From Ectobius pallidus (taxonomy: Eukaryota > Arthropoda > Insecta > Blattodea > Ectobiidae): 64,000 nucleotides of DNA. The stretch spans positions 20,566,606-20,630,605 of the forward strand of contig CAXKWD010000003.1 in the NCBI GenBank assembly GCA_964059195.1. Direction: 5' to 3'. The notes under the pieces are model-generated. The model did no database searches. It was not told the origin of the DNA and worked only from the letters and a program-made list of their open reading frames with translations. This document shows, piece after piece, positions 31,362-45,600 of this stretch. Both the position numbers and the translations under genes were made by a program. How positions within the stretch are numbered: the first letter of the stretch is position 1; the number at the start of each line of letters is the position of its first letter.

Positions 31362-32145
31362 ACTAAAAAATCTGATGTGAAAGTCACATAACTTCCTCTG
31401 CCCAAATAAAAGTTAGCAGTATTCACATATCCTTGTACAGAAACGCAAGACACAATTTAACGCTAATTATACGATAAATACCTGATAACCTCTTCTTTGA
31501 AAATGATGCGACTAATAAAAATGCAGACTATATAACAAACTAAACAAAAACAAGTGACTGCAGACATTTATTGAAACTTCCATCGTAAAGAATATCCGAA
31601 CTTTATCGAATATTTACCTCCAATACGTCTTTCTCACTTCATTCTTATATAGAATAAGAGGCCGTGAAAGAGTGCGTATTCAATTGTTCACCACGCAACA
31701 CAAACTTTCTACAAACAGTGGGTGAACAGTGGGTGGCTTGTAACTACCTTCAGAGAATTTTTTTCGAAAAAATGTTTCAAATAAAAGTTTTAGCTCTCAC
31801 TATAAGCTACACTTGTGCAAAATTTAAAGAAAACCTTTCGAGAAAATCGCGAAAAACGAAAATTTCTTCATGTAAAGTCCCCTTAAAAATAAGAGAAACT
31901 TGTCGCCTCACATCTTCAGAAGGTACTTGACCCAAATACGAAATTTTGTTTTCATACGATTTTCCGTTTCTGAGCTAGGCTGTTCACAGACAGACAGACA
32001 GACACACAGACATGTTTCCAAAAATAGTATTTTTGGATTCGGGGGCCTTGAAACGTGTATATATGCTAATAACTCAACTTTGAATTTTGGGGTCGAAAAC
32101 AATACTTCCTCTACCTATAGTACCTATGGTACGGGCAGAGGAAGT
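31362..32145 (+). mobile_element. Dispersed TIR element, copy 1
   Basis: Ends ACTTCCTCTGCCC and GGGCAGAGGAAGT are inverted, with a (CAGA)n stretch near 31986-32012. It is homologous to 50972-51712 in the opposite orientation. The boundary on the left extends to about 31362. No transposase. Confidence 0.65.
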
Positions 32146-32149
32146 AAAA

Positions 32150-34030
32150 AATGAAATTCTTATTCAAATTTTTGGCACTATTACTGAGCTCAATGTAGGT
32201 AGCAATAATTGAAGTAATTTTCTAATTCACAAATTGAACAGTTCTAAAAATTTAAATATAACTCATCTCTGGTTTACTGAATAGTGAAATCTTTTGCATG
32301 TTCTAACATTTGCACAAAATTTTATAGCCTATGGTGAATTAGTCTTTTTGAAACCCTTTTCTACAGGAACATTAATGGTAGGCAAATGCATAATACCGGT
32401 AATATGTTTTTTATTATTAATATGTACAAAAAAAAAAGTGTTTTGGAAGATTTTACATTAACCTGGGTTTCGGCTATTTTCTAGATAAACTTAAATAAGA
32501 AATTTATGTGATAATTATAGCACGAGCTTTAAGCTTTAAATAAGTTTGCCTATAATGACATTTATTAAGATACGAATATGTTAATGAAACAAGCAAAGCG
32601 AGTTTTATAATTTTCAATCATTATTTTAATTACTATTGGTGAGTGCCATACAACTTTTTGTTCAACCATACTAATTCAGTTTTTAAGTTTTGAAAATTTA
32701 GGTTCTTTAAAAAATTGAAATCAGCTGACTGCGACAATCAGCTGTTAGCAAGTCTTCGTAGTTCTTGCCTTCTATGATAGATGGCAACTGATGGTGTATG
32801 GTCATGTATTGTTCTTGGCTGTTTTCTTGCAACGAATGGATTCTTACAAGACAAAGAACTCAATTTAGTAGGCCTTTAGTATTAAAATTAACACAAACAG
32901 AATTGATTTTATTTTAAATACAGGCTGTTTATTATGCAGTTTCATTTGCTGTTCTCAAGTTTCAAGATTGTTCTGTGTTTGATAATAATTGATACCACAC
33001 ATATGTTATAATGAAAACGTGTATTAAAATGGATATTATGATACAGTTATGTCACATGTAATAAGTGTATTATAGTATGATCGAACAAAAGAATTATGCA
33101 CAACTTTATAATATGCAAGATCAATAAGTTTGGTTTTCATCATAACTTCTGAAAGTTATTATAATTGTTTTTATCCTATTTTCAGATTTCAGAAATAATA
33201 TGTATACCATTAGTTTGTGCGTTAATAATATAAAGCAGTTCTGAACTAGCAAACTAAGGAAGCATGCAAAGCATTACACTAGATTCCTAACTATACACAC
33301 TTCCTTCTCACAAGCTCTTTTTTTCTATATTAATCATTTTGTGATGAATTTCTTCCAAGGCTGATAATTTCAGTTCTCCTTTCGTTATTTTTCCAACATT
33401 TTGCATGTTCACTTAAAAAATCCATGATCAATTTAGAAATTAGTGGTAGATTTGCATGAAAATCCTTTTTTCCAGTAATTTCTTTTTTTCATATCATTTT
33501 TACATTTTCAGATTAAGTTTTCATTTGTATATTAAGATACTGTTTCTTTTTCTATTCTTCCACTCTTTTTAACACTACTGCTATTTATTGCTTTGTTGAT
33601 ATTTTCAATTTTCAGTATATCAGTAGGCTATTTATTTATCTGATTAAAAAAAATATGATTATCTTCGCAATATATTTGGCACAACACCTTCACAGAATTT
33701 TTTAAAAAATATCTCTAGTACTTTCTCACATAAGAGTATTCTCCACATAAAGCCTATATATTTTATAAGATTAACTTTTCTTTCCCGTACTGGTACAGTG
33801 TATTTTTTAGTTTTTCCCACCCAAAGATTTATCATATATCTTACTCCTGGTCCTAAAGAACATCAGGAACACCTGTCAGGAGAGACATGCTTTAAATTTG
33901 CTGTTTGCTTTTTAATTTGGTTGCAGATTTACAAGAGTACTCGATGAATAAGCCTTTGACTTAAATGAAGCTTTGTTTCATGCTCTGCCATTTCTGAAGT
34001 AATAGACTACATCATTGGACTCCAGCCATT
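32150..34030. other. Intergenic, nothing recognised
   Basis: About 1.9 kb of AT-rich sequence with T-rich tracts. No coding frame, tRNA boxes or paired termini were found. Confidence 0.4.
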
Positions 34031-34034
34031 CTTC

Positions 34035-34930
34035 CATAAAGGTTTAGTAGTAGTAGTCGTAATAGATCCTTTCACCCTCAGAGGAGCATAGGGCGTCAAC
34101 AAGAGATCTCCATCTGACACGGTTGGCTGCCATAGGCTTGATTTCATTCCATGTTCTCCCAGTTCTTTCCGCCTCTTCATTCACAGATCTCCTCCATGTT
34201 CCTCTTGGTTGTCCTACCTTCTGAGTACCTTGTGGATTCCAATCCAAAGCTTGTCTTTCAATGGCATCAACTTCCATTTCCGTTTGCTTACTTGGATTTC
34301 AATCCGTTCTTCATTTGTCACTCTCCATAGGTGTTTATTACTTATAATCATTGGCCAATGAATATTTAAAATTCTCCGCATACACCTATTTATGAAGGTT
34401 TGTAATTTTGTGTTTACAATATTGTTGGATACTCAGGTTTCTGATCTGTTCTGTTCTGTTCTGTTCTGTTCTGTACATTCTTCTCCCAGATATATGTTCT
34501 GAAAATACCTTATGCATAATGCAAAATTTTTCATCCTTTGGTACGGTATGTAATACTATTGAAAGTGTTAATAATCAAGTGATGAGGTTCTGGTACTCAG
34601 TTGACAGAATCTCTCTCTTTGACTTTACTTCTAAATATTTTAAGCATTGTGTTTTTGGAAATATTTTGATTCTTCCAAATATGGTAAAGTTGTACAAATA
34701 CAGTATTTGCCTTCTTTATTCTATATATGACGTTTTCATCTGTTCCTCAAGTTTTTGTAACTGTACTTCCTAAATAAGTGAATGAGTCACCTGATTCCAA
34801 TGCTTGACATCTAATTTCTAATTGTTTCCGAGTTTTTGGATTTATTCTTAATTTTTTGGTTTTCTTAGTATTAATCTTCAGACCAGCTGGTTCAGAATTT
34901 GTAAGAAAATCGGTGAGCTTTTCTTGCATA
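34035..34930 (-). pseudogene. Decayed LINE 3' half
   Basis: Minus strand reads EKLTDFLTNSEPAGLKINTK and DSFTYLGSTVTK at 34.9-34.75 kb. Near 34.27-34.04 kb it reads LDWNPQGTQKVGQPRGTWRR and ANRVRWRSLVDALCS, the standard post-RT tail of insect LINEs. A (TAG)n-like tail follows at about 34045. Frames are broken between. Confidence 0.75.
34441..34473. repeat. (TTCTG)n microsatellite
   Basis: About six units of TTCTG within the decayed LINE. Confidence 0.85.
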
Positions 34931-35404
34931 TGCTAAAGGTTTAGTAGAACATAGCAATTATATTCCACATTATTCTTGTGAGAGTTGTGCAGGAAGTGGT
35001 TTTAAGTTGTAAATTTCATGCTTGATATGCTTTCTGATCTCACTGTATTTTCTCCATATCTTGACATAAGGTGATGTTATCTAGGCAGCAGAGACATCTA
35101 TTTTGTATACTTTTACACTGATATTATGATTACTTCTTCAGAAATATCATACATTCTGAATTCCATTAATTACGTACAAGGATAAGAGTTTATAGGTTTA
35201 CTGATGATTTGCACAGATTTATTCCTATCAATTCTAATTTAGTATAACATAACTTTAGAAGTCTACATTGTCAGCAGTGACTTCAGATTAGATTCATTTT
35301 ACCACAATCTACAGCCAATGGAAAATTCTAATATCTACTGAAATAAATGTATAAAAGCATGGCTTCTAAGTCATGAAATAACTTCCAGTCATGAGAATCA
35401 GATT

Positions 35405-35545
35405 TTTTGTTCTGTACATTCTTCTCCCAGATATAAGTTCTGAAAATTTTTCATCCTTTCGTACGGTATGTAATTCTATTGAAAGTGTTAATCAAGTGAT
35501 GAGGTTCTGGTACTCAGTTGATAGAATCTCTCTCTTCTAACTTTA
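35405..35545 (+). repeat. Duplicate of LINE segment 34470-34620
   Basis: The stretch GTACATTCTTCTCCCAGATA through GATGAGGTTCTGGTACTCAG recurs with a few small deletions about 930 bp after the first copy. Confidence 0.8.
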
Positions 35546-35549
35546 TGGT

Positions 35550-36370
35550 AAGAGTTAATTGTTACGCATTCTTTCTATTGCTTACATTCATGTTACTAAA
35601 GGAGGTACTCAATAACAGTTATATCACTTCTTATGCTTCAGCCTATGGATGCAATTTGTAGATCATATGGCCTCATACTTGCACTTGTGTGAGATATCCT
35701 TGTAGAGAGTATTCATGCAGATTACTTTCTGTAATATAGTAATATTTTAAAGTAGTAGATTTTTCTTCGCAGAGTCTACTATCTATTGCAAATTCTGGAG
35801 TTTGTAAGTAGATTTTTATTATTTTATTATGAATGAAATACATGTTCTTAATTTTAAAATTCTCGATTGTCTAAATGTTACTATCTTGGTTGTCCAGTTT
35901 GCCTACTTTATTTAAGTATGTCCTTATAACATCAACAGACCCTATGTAGTAGTTTAGATAGGATGTTCCATTTTTCTTAAAACTCAAGCTTAGTCCATTC
36001 ATTGTTGCCCTATACAGTTGGCTGTTATCCAAGTTGTTATTTATGTTGAGCAATGATAAAGAGTAAGATCTCTTTCTCCAAAAACAAAAAAAATTAATGG
36101 ATAACTTAAGCTTTATCTATTGTGATTAGAACTATATACCAAGCTATATAATTCAGTTTAGTATCAATAACACTTTTACTATTCTGTTGGTGTTTTAGAT
36201 CTACAGTAACTCAAATACACCCATTACCAAAAAAAAAAAGTTACTTTTGGATAGAATAAGAACTTTTAAAAAATGACTTCCAGTCATCACGTACCTGAAA
36301 CCACTCCTCTCAGAAATACTCCAGTTGATGATTATGACTTCCTTCAGTTCTTATCCAGATTTTTAAAAGT
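35550..36370. other. Intergenic, little recognised
   Basis: Holds a 60-codon minus-strand frame (36053-35871) with no recognised family, and AT-rich flanks. It precedes the polyadenylation signal of the giant gene on the other side. Confidence 0.35.
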
Positions 36371-36376
36371 TTTATT
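36371..36376 (-). terminator. Polyadenylation signal after the giant exon
   Basis: AATAAA on the minus strand about 245 nt beyond the stop codon of the giant ORF. This supports 36622 as the true end of the coding region. Confidence 0.5.
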
Positions 36377-36621
36377 GAATAACTATGTTTTTCGCTCTAT
36401 TCCTTATCATTTTCACAGGCTGATTTAGTGCTCTTGTTCTGTTTAGGACATTTGCAATTTGAATATTAAAAAAAGAGTCACAGTCTTGGAGGATTGCAGG
36501 ATGGACTTAATGTACAACAGGAAAATTTCAATTGTTTAGAAATTGCTTGAGACTATATTATTCTTTTAGGTGGGCATATGTTATAAAGTTTCTTCTGCTA
36601 ATGTTTCCAGAGAAAGTTCCG

Positions 36622-39600
36622 TCAATTCCTTTCTTGAAGGTTATCATAGGTTTTTTTTTCTGCTGAAGCTCCAGATTCAGCACAGCTAGTCTTTCTCTTA
36701 ATATTTCTCCTAGGTGGACGTAGATCAAGTTCTTCAAGCTCTATGCAATTTTGTCTCTTCTTATCTGCACATAACCCACTAGATTTATTAGCTGCAGCTG
36801 GCATGGCTGTGGAGATAACAGGAGTTTTTCCTACCCATGCTGAGAAATAGTTTCCTGGCTTTTCAAAAAACATGCAATCTTCTGTGATGTATTTTGCATT
36901 GCCAGTATGCATGAGAGCATACTTAGTCACGTTTGCTAATTTAGGGCTTTCCAAAAAATGTCTACAGTACATTTTTGTACTGTGTACTGATCTTGATGCT
37001 TCTTTCTTTGGTGGGGGTGTTATTTCAGATTTGGATTTCTTTGGCTCTTCTTTCTTTGGTGGGGGTGGTATTTCAGCTTTGCATTTTTTTGTCTCTTCTT
37101 TCTTTGGTGGGGGTGGTATTTCAGCTTTGCATTTTTTTGGCTCTTCCTCCTTTGGTGGAGGTGGTATTTCAGCTTTGCACTTTTTTGCCTCTTCTTTCTT
37201 TGATGGAGGTGGTATTTCAGCTTTGCATTTTTTTGGCTCTTCTTCCTTTGGAGGAGGTGGTATTTCAGCTTTGCATTCTTTCTTTATAGGTCTCTTTAGA
37301 GGAGGGCAAACAGCATTGCCTAAACATTCAGACTTCTTTACTTCTGCAGGAGCTGGACATGGAGGAGGAGGAGCCTCACTTGGAGGAGGAGATCCTGGTT
37401 TTAGATCTTCACATGGAGGCAGGGGAGGAGGATTTTTTATCGGTGATAGTTCGGTCACTTTAAATGACTTCTTTCGGGCTTCAATGTCTTCTTTTGTTAA
37501 AGTTTTTTTTGCTCGGTTAGGATCACACTTGATTTCATCAGCATCCTGGTTTACTGGTGGTGTGTCTTTTTTCACTTCTACCTTCTCTGGACAATCTGCT
37601 TTTGGTTTTGGCTTTTCTTTCTTCCTAGGACATAAATGCTTAATTTCATCAGGTTTGACTGCAGGTGGTGGAGGTGTTTTAACCTCATGTGAAGGAGTAG
37701 GTTTAAGTGTAGCCTTACATTCTTCTGCCTGACCTGGAATATAACAAGGACAGTTTGGCACGGAAGATTGTGGTGCAAGTTTCGCTGTGTCATCTTTATC
37801 AGCACTGATCTTTGGTTTTGAGTCACATTCTTTCTGTGCTGGTGGTGGTGGTGGCTTATTATCACATTCTTTCTCTGTTGCTTCTTTCTTAGGAGTTTTG
37901 TAGTCTCCTTTCTTTGCAGCTGAAGTTGACGTCATATAACAAGGAGGGCAGTCTGCAGCTTTTGGTGAACTTGAACACTTGGCATCAGATTCTGACTTTG
38001 TTTTTGGGGGGTCTTTTTTACATTTCAGGATTTTAGGTTCTACTTTGTCACACTTAGAAATATTTTTCTTGTGTGGTTCCTGACATTCAGCATAATGTTT
38101 TTCTGGTTTAGCTTCTGTACATGTTCGTGGTTTTGCTTCTTCTGTGTATGTTTGTGTTCCTTTGCATGTTCGTGGACCAGCTTCTACGCATGTTCGTAAT
38201 GTCGCTTCTTTTGTGTTTGTCTGTGGTTTTGCTTCTGTGCAAGGTTGATCTTCTTCAGGTTTTTTACCCTCTTCTTTTATGGGCTTTGTTTCTTCTGATT
38301 TTTTCCCACAAGGCAAATCTTTAGGGGTTCTCTTTAAGAACATGTTGAAAAGTTTATCGCAAAATGATTTACTGCTGTTATATCTTGGATATGAATGGAT
38401 GATGATGGGAGCACTTAAAAATTTTCTGAAAATATTGCAACATGAACGTGAAATATCTGATGTATGACAATGGATATCGGTTTTGCTATGGCTTACTGAT
38501 TTACAGGCTTCATTGCTTATTTTGGAATTTAAAATGGTTGAGCTTTGTATACCTAATATTGGTACTTTAGTTGAAAGCAGTGGAATATCCATGTTCAAGG
38601 AATATTGTTTCAATATCTGATCCAACTGATACAGAAATTTCATGTTGGAAATTTTTCCTGGTGCCATTCTTGAAAATAAGAGAAATTCTGCTTGGTTGAA
38701 GATTAAGTGTGATACATATATTTTGCTCATATCAGCATTATTCTTTAAATCAAGAGCCAATTGTTTTGGTAAGCAGTCCAAGTAGGTGAGAACTTTAAAA
38801 CCAGCATTTTCAAACCAAAATTGGAAAGTGGACTTATCACCAGAGTTTGGTATTGCTAAATCACTAACAGAATACTGTCTAGTAATGCACACTATATATT
38901 CTACTATACTTAAATATGGATCTGCCTCTACAGAAGATAGTTCTTTTGTCAAGGTTTCTCTCTGACTTACCTTGCTTGCTGAAGAACAATCCACTGCAAT
39001 CTTCAGCCCATTTTCACCTTCTGCTTTAGCCTTGGATAATGAAGATACTAACATTTGTGGCAAATCGAGCTTGGGATTTGGTCTCGGGTATACTGGATCT
39101 GCTATTTTCAATACCGGAGATGTGGGAAGATCCTTCTGACAGAATGACCATAAATCAGTCAAATAATTTGATCCTACAGCTTTTCCCACAAGTCCTGGAA
39201 ACTTTTTTATGTATGATAAATAGCTATCATTGGCCATTTCCTCCTTTCTCTTGTTACTCTCGGTGAGTTCATCTATATTTATACCTGACAGTGGCCATAC
39301 ATTTTTGTTGGTAATGATGCATCCCAATTCTTTGGTTATTTGAGATGTGGAACTGGATCGTTTCTGCACTTTGAAGTTCTCACTGCACAACATTGTCTCA
39401 TTCCTAGCATTTTCTATACTGCTGCAAGAAGATTTTGTTCTCTTTGTAGGTGTTGAGCATTGTGGTTGTTTGAATGGTTCAGTAGCAAAATCTTTTGTTT
39501 TATCTTTTTCACCAGTTTTGCAATCTGGAGCTGATGGCTGAGATTGGGGGTGTCTAAGCTCACATACTCTTTCCACTATAAATGTCGCTGATCCTTTTGT

Positions 39601-42600
39601 CTTTTCTTCTGTTGCTTTCTTAGGTTCAAGAGTTGCTTGAATTTCTATCTTTTGGATTTTGCAGATTTTTTCCACTTCAGGATCTGGAGGTTTGCAGATT
39701 GTTTCTTGGGGATTAACTGATTCTTCAGTCTTTCCACACTCTTTCATTTCTTCTTTGGGTTTACAGCTTTTGTGTTCTTGGCATTCTGGTAGCTTTGATT
39801 TCTTACTTAGAATTCTGTGGAGAAAATTCCGCTTCACTTGGTCACAACTAATTTCAGAATGTTCAGATTGACAAATTCCTGATAAACCTGAGTTATTTTG
39901 AGTCAACTGAGAAGGTTGACATCCAAGAGATAATTTTGCATTGTGATCTTCACTTTTTGCATGGTGGTTTAATTCTACTGATGGGGTAATTTGTGGAGAT
40001 TTACCAGTTTTTCTCTTTTCATTAAGATATATTTCGCAGGCTGATTGACTAGGTTTACTAGGTTTGCTAGTTTCTTTCTTACATTTTGCATCAGATGCAG
40101 TGTAGTAGCATTCTGAAAATCGACTAGGATGGAGGAGCTCTTTTGTACATTCAGAGAAAGATGGTTTTGGAGCAGGAACTTTTTTACAGTTACCTTCTAA
40201 TGTTAGTTTTTTAACTCTCTTGGAACAACTTACAGATTCTGGTACCTTACATCCTGGCATGGTCACTTTTTTAAATTTAGCATTATCTAGAGATTGTGTT
40301 TTCTTTGGTAAACATTCCTGTTGAGTTTCTTTGGACTCAACTTTACATATTGGTTCACAGGCAAGTTTCTTCTCAGACCCTGGTTCAGGACAGCCTTCCC
40401 TGGCTTTCAAGAAAGAAAACCATGACTTGATTGTAGTCAACAGATCTTCTATTGCACCATCTGCATTACCACATTCTTTTGGACATGGTTCCAGTTCCTT
40501 AGCTGTCTCAGAATATGCAAGTTTTGGTTCTTTTTTCTGCACTTGACTTTCTATTGTATCACAAGTTATATTAGGTTTTTGTGGTGGTTGTTTGCATGGT
40601 GTTGGGAAAACTGAGGTTACCTTCTCAGAGTCACATTTTGCAGATTCTACAGCTGGTTCTTCTTTTTTTTGGCATGTGGTATCTTTGCAATTTGATCTAG
40701 TAGTTGAAAAGTTCACTACAGCACTGTTAGGCATTTGGAAAAACGAATTCCTCTTCAAAGATTCTGTGATTTCAATAGGTTTCGGATTTGGGAAGCCTGC
40801 TGTAATATTTCCAGAAAATGAAGGAACAAAAGTTTTTTTAAGAGAGTCGGCATTTTCAGTTTTAGGTGTAGGATAGAGCATGTTAATACTTCCAGAAGCT
40901 GAGAACATCGCTGGCATGTCAATTTTCCCTTTTGTTTCCAGATTCACTGTGGCTTTGACAGCAGAAGAATTCATCATTTTGAGGGCAGCTTTGTTGGCAA
41001 AATATGCAGGAATATTATACTTCTTAGTCATATCTTGGCAAGTGTTTTCTATTGTGTTAGCAGTGGAATACTTCATTGTACTGCCAGCTGACCGGGGTGG
41101 AAAATTAATTGCTGTACTTGAACCAGTGGGATACTGTGAGCATTTACGTTTTTCATCCTTCTTCTTCTTTTCAGGGCAAGCAGGTGTTGTATCATCAGGA
41201 TCTACTCCACACTTTTTCTTTGATTCTTCTCCTTTTTTTACTTTCCCAAAGCAAGGTTTCATTCTAGGTAGATATGGTCCATCACAAACTGATTTCTTTT
41301 TCCTTGGTGGTGGTTCTGGACACTCAATGAAAGTTTTAATCAAATGATCACCTCTGCAAATTCCAGCAGGTTTTATTACTATCTCCTTTTTCTTTTGCAT
41401 TTGCAGGGGCTGCTCGCATGTGGGCTGGACTTTTGGTTTTGGTTTTAAACATTCAATAAAATGTTTATCTTTTATAGCACATACTTTCTTAGGTGGGGGT
41501 GCTTTTTTTGGCTTTACCACTACATCACATGGACTTCCTGCTCTTTTGGGCTTTGGTTTTGGACATTCAATGAAAGTTTTTGGTTTAGGAGGAGGTTCCA
41601 ATTTAGCTTCCTCTTTTTTCCTTTCTATTCGTATTACAATTTTTGGTTGCTCGCATTGAAAAACTTTTTTTTTGGGTGGTTCTGGACATTCGATAAAATG
41701 TTTTTCAGGTGTGACAATATTGCGACATTTGGTAGGCCCAGCACGAGACCCTTTCTCTTTGGGTTTACATGGTGGGTCTGGATCTTCTGGACATGGCAGT
41801 TGTTCATATTTTGATTTTTTTGATTTTGCTTTGTCAGAGAAAGTTCGTTTTCCAAAGTCATTTATTTGACAGTCAGTAAAAGAAGTTGCTCTAAATGGTA
41901 ATTTTGTTATTTCTGTCTTTAAATCAGAGTAAGATCTTACTGGAGGTAAGTTATGAGAAGAACGTTTTATAGATGAACATATCATGGGTGGCTTAGAATA
42001 ACCAGATTTGAATTTGAAAGGTTCCACATTTGAACAATTTTCTTCTTTATCACATTCATCAACAGGTTCTTTCTTTTTTAGTTTTTTATTTTTCTTTTCC
42101 TTTTTTGGTTTTTCTGTTTCCACAGGACACACAATTTCTTCTTGATGATCTCTCATTGCACATCCATCATAATTCTTAACTTTTGGCTTTTGATCTGGGC
42201 AGTGCTGAAATTTTTGAATTTTGCATTCTGTGAATGGTCTTGGCTTAGTGCGGGGTCTAATGCACTCTGAATAAGACTTCTTAGGTGCCATTCTTTTCTT
42301 GCATTGTTCCATCGACTTTGGTTGAAGTCTACAGTCTGTAGAGGTGGGAACTTTACATCCTGGTATAGGATGCTTGTCACAAGTTTTGTCGTCTGATGGT
42401 TTCTTATCTTTTTTTATTCCAGAATCTAACTTCCTACATTGTCGATCAGTAGATGGGGGTCCGCTATCTTTTTTTTTCCTACTACTACATTCCATGTTGC
42501 TTTTATGTGCTATGCTTGGAGGATCTGTGATGCTGGAGGCAGATGCTTTGCTGTACTGGCACCTAGATTCATTACTAGTTACTCGAGGTGAATTTAAATT

Positions 42601-45600
42601 GAAGTACGAATAAGAACGCTGTATAAGGTGGTTGTTAGAACATTTCATGGGGGATTTAGAGAAAGAAGGCATTCCCCATTTTTGGGGCTCTGCATCGCAC
42701 TTATCTTGCAATTGATCACAATCTTTAGGTTTTGGTCGTACTGGCTGAGGCCTTTGTGGAGGACATGGGATCTCTTGTTTTTCAGGTGGATTGCAGCCAT
42801 CATAATGCTTAACTTTCGTATCATCTGGGCAAACCTTCCCTTTGATTTCTCGACATTCATTAAAACGAATTTCCGGTGGAGGGTCTCTAATGCACTCAGA
42901 AAAGGAAGGCTGAGGTGGATATATCTTGGTGCACGTATCTGTGCCTATCTGCTTTGCTTGTCCTTTACAGTCTATGTTTTCTGGAGCTTTGCATCCAGGA
43001 GCTTTGAGTTTTACACATTGCCCGCCTTCATCATCTTTCTTCTCTTCTTGACTGATCTTCCTGCATTTACGATCTGTTGTTGGAGGGCTGGACTTACTAT
43101 CATCTCTCTTTTGCATCTGGACAGGAGTCCCATTATTGCATGGCTCCATCACACTGTAAGAGACACTGCGTTTCATGCTTTGTTTTTGCTCGTTTTCTTT
43201 TTCATTTACTACAATTGGTTTGCTGTTGACATATGCCAGGGAATAGGAGCGTTTAATAGGTTGATTTTGTTGAGCCATGAAGTTGTTTGGTGAAGCGCGC
43301 TGCAAAAGGATTTTTGAGGAGTAGCCACTCTTGAATTTGAACGGTTCTGCATCAGCACAGTTATTTCCTTCAGCGTCACAAACATCTTCTTTACCTGCTT
43401 TCTTTTTCTTCTGTTCCTTTGCCTTTTTCTTTGGTTTTGGTTTTTCTGGACAAACTAGCTCTTCCTTTACATCCTTCATTGCACATCCATCATAAGATTT
43501 AACTTTCTTTGAAGAAGGACATTCATTTACATTTACTGGTTTACATTCAGTAAAGCGAGGAGGTGGTGTTGATGCTTTAAGGCATTCAGAGTAGGATGGC
43601 ATTGGTGCAGGTCTAATGTCACATGGAGGATGAGTCCTAGGTCTTGATTTGCATTCTGTAAATTGAGGGGCTTTGCATCCAGGTGCTAAGCGTTTTTCAC
43701 ATGGCAAATAAGCTGGCTTCTTTTTAGCAGGGGTATCTGAGGAATCTGGAGAAGTAGAATCCTGAGTTTTAGTATCTTTAGGTTTAGAATCTGGAGTTTT
43801 AGTATCTTGACATTTATAATCACCTCTGCGATACCATGCAGGGTCACCTACATAACTGGAAAATGTGCATTTTACAATTTTATTAGGCATACATTTTAGA
43901 GTTTGGAGGCACACATTAGAAGTGCACGTTTTGGGAAAAGATAATTTGGTACTTTGCACATCAGTAACTAGTCCCTGCCAAGGGTGTTCCAATTCCTCAT
44001 AGGCAACCTTCCCTTCAGGACCTGATTCCAATGTACACCATTCTGCATATGATTTCTCATATGAAAAAGGAATATCCTTTGTAGTCTTTGTACTCATCAT
44101 GGTGAGAGGATTGGTATTTGAAGAAACAGTAGGGCAGCTATTGTCTTGGATAGATGAGTTGACTTTATTACTATTACAATTTTGTCCATACGACTGACTG
44201 AAGTAATCAAAACTGTCACCAGCTGTCTCAAAATTCTCTTTCCTACTAGAAGCATTATCTGCATATCTGGAACTATCATAGCTATCCATAAACAAAGATT
44301 GCTGAGGTGATAGAAGAGGTATTTCTGTACCAGTAAACAAAGATTCCTTTGTGCACAATTCTTGCTCTTCTTTCTGTAAATTAGTTGGAACATTGGAATT
44401 ACTATTTTTCAAATTACTTTCTTTTCTCTTTTTCAACTGAAGTGTCTTTATATGGGGTGTTTCTTTATACTCATTAGACATTTGTAAGTCTTTATCTAAA
44501 TTGCCTTCATTGTTCATATTTGATCTTGGCAAGGAGAAACTGGAAAATCTTTCATTTTTACATTCAGAAGCATTAATTGAATTGAACTGAACTGAATCTC
44601 TAAATTTGTAGTCCAAAACACTTCTGTTACCATATCCTAAAATCTTGGCATAGGTGGATGGTGGAATCATACTGTCCACAATGTGATCCCTGGTTAGGTT
44701 GCTGTATGATCTCTTTCCTTTTGCAGAGGGAGTATTCTTCCTACTGCAAGGAGACATTCCATAATTTCCTTCCACGTCAACATAGTTCTTCTGACATTCA
44801 ATGAACCACGGTTCATCTTTCTCCTTACCAGGTGGTTTTGTTTTCTTCAGACTCTGTCTAATTTGCTTCCTAACATACGCAAATTCTTTACACACATTGT
44901 TCTGGCTCCAGACCTTCATTCCTTCATTTGGGCGAACAAATGGCTGGGTTCTAGATGGCAATATTGGTTGAATAATTTCTTTAGTTCCTTTTGGTGACAG
45001 TTTTGCTTTTGCTTTACTGTGTGTTATCAGAGTTTTTCTTGGGAAGCCAATACATGAATGATTTTCCTTCCATGCAGATATGAAGGCTTCATCTTTAGGT
45101 GACACTGCTTTCACATTTCCATTCTTTATTAATTGCCAACTTTCTTTAGTCTTAGGTTGTTTGGTTGTTCTAGCTGGAAGCTCAGCCTTCAGATTGACAT
45201 CAGATACTTTCATCTCTGTCTTATTTTTTTCATTTTTGGTTTCTGGAAGGTTAGGGGAGGATTTAACTGACCTAATAGTTACTTTTGCAATCCTGTTGTA
45301 TTTATTTACATTTGGAACAGATGGAGATGATGCTAATTTCGACAAAGTTATGACATTTTTAGTTTCTTTTTCTAGAGGTATCTTTACTGTAGCAGTTTTG
45401 ATATGCTGGGTTTTGACTTTTTCATATTTTCTATCTTCAGGAATCTTTTCTTCAATATTACTGATTTTCCTTGCAGTGATATCAGGTATTTTATTTTTAC
45501 TTGTGTTATCTTGAAGGGAAATGGCAGTCGGCATTTCTTTCTTAGAGTAGACTTCAGGTGTTCTAAGAAGAGCGTTAGGCTCTATTATTTTTGAACTTAG

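Noticed and set aside
35871..36053. 60-codon minus-strand frame as an exon of the giant gene
   Set aside because: It lies beyond the giant gene's stop, with no acceptor and no compositional link to that protein.
36872..37732. 286-codon plus-strand frame rich in Gly/Phe/Ser
   Set aside because: It is antisense to the proline and lysine repeats of the giant exon. Its glycine-rich reading follows from the complement of CCxCCx codons.
42628..43293. 221-codon plus-strand frame
   Set aside because: Antisense to the Cys modules of the giant protein. It has no family signal of its own.
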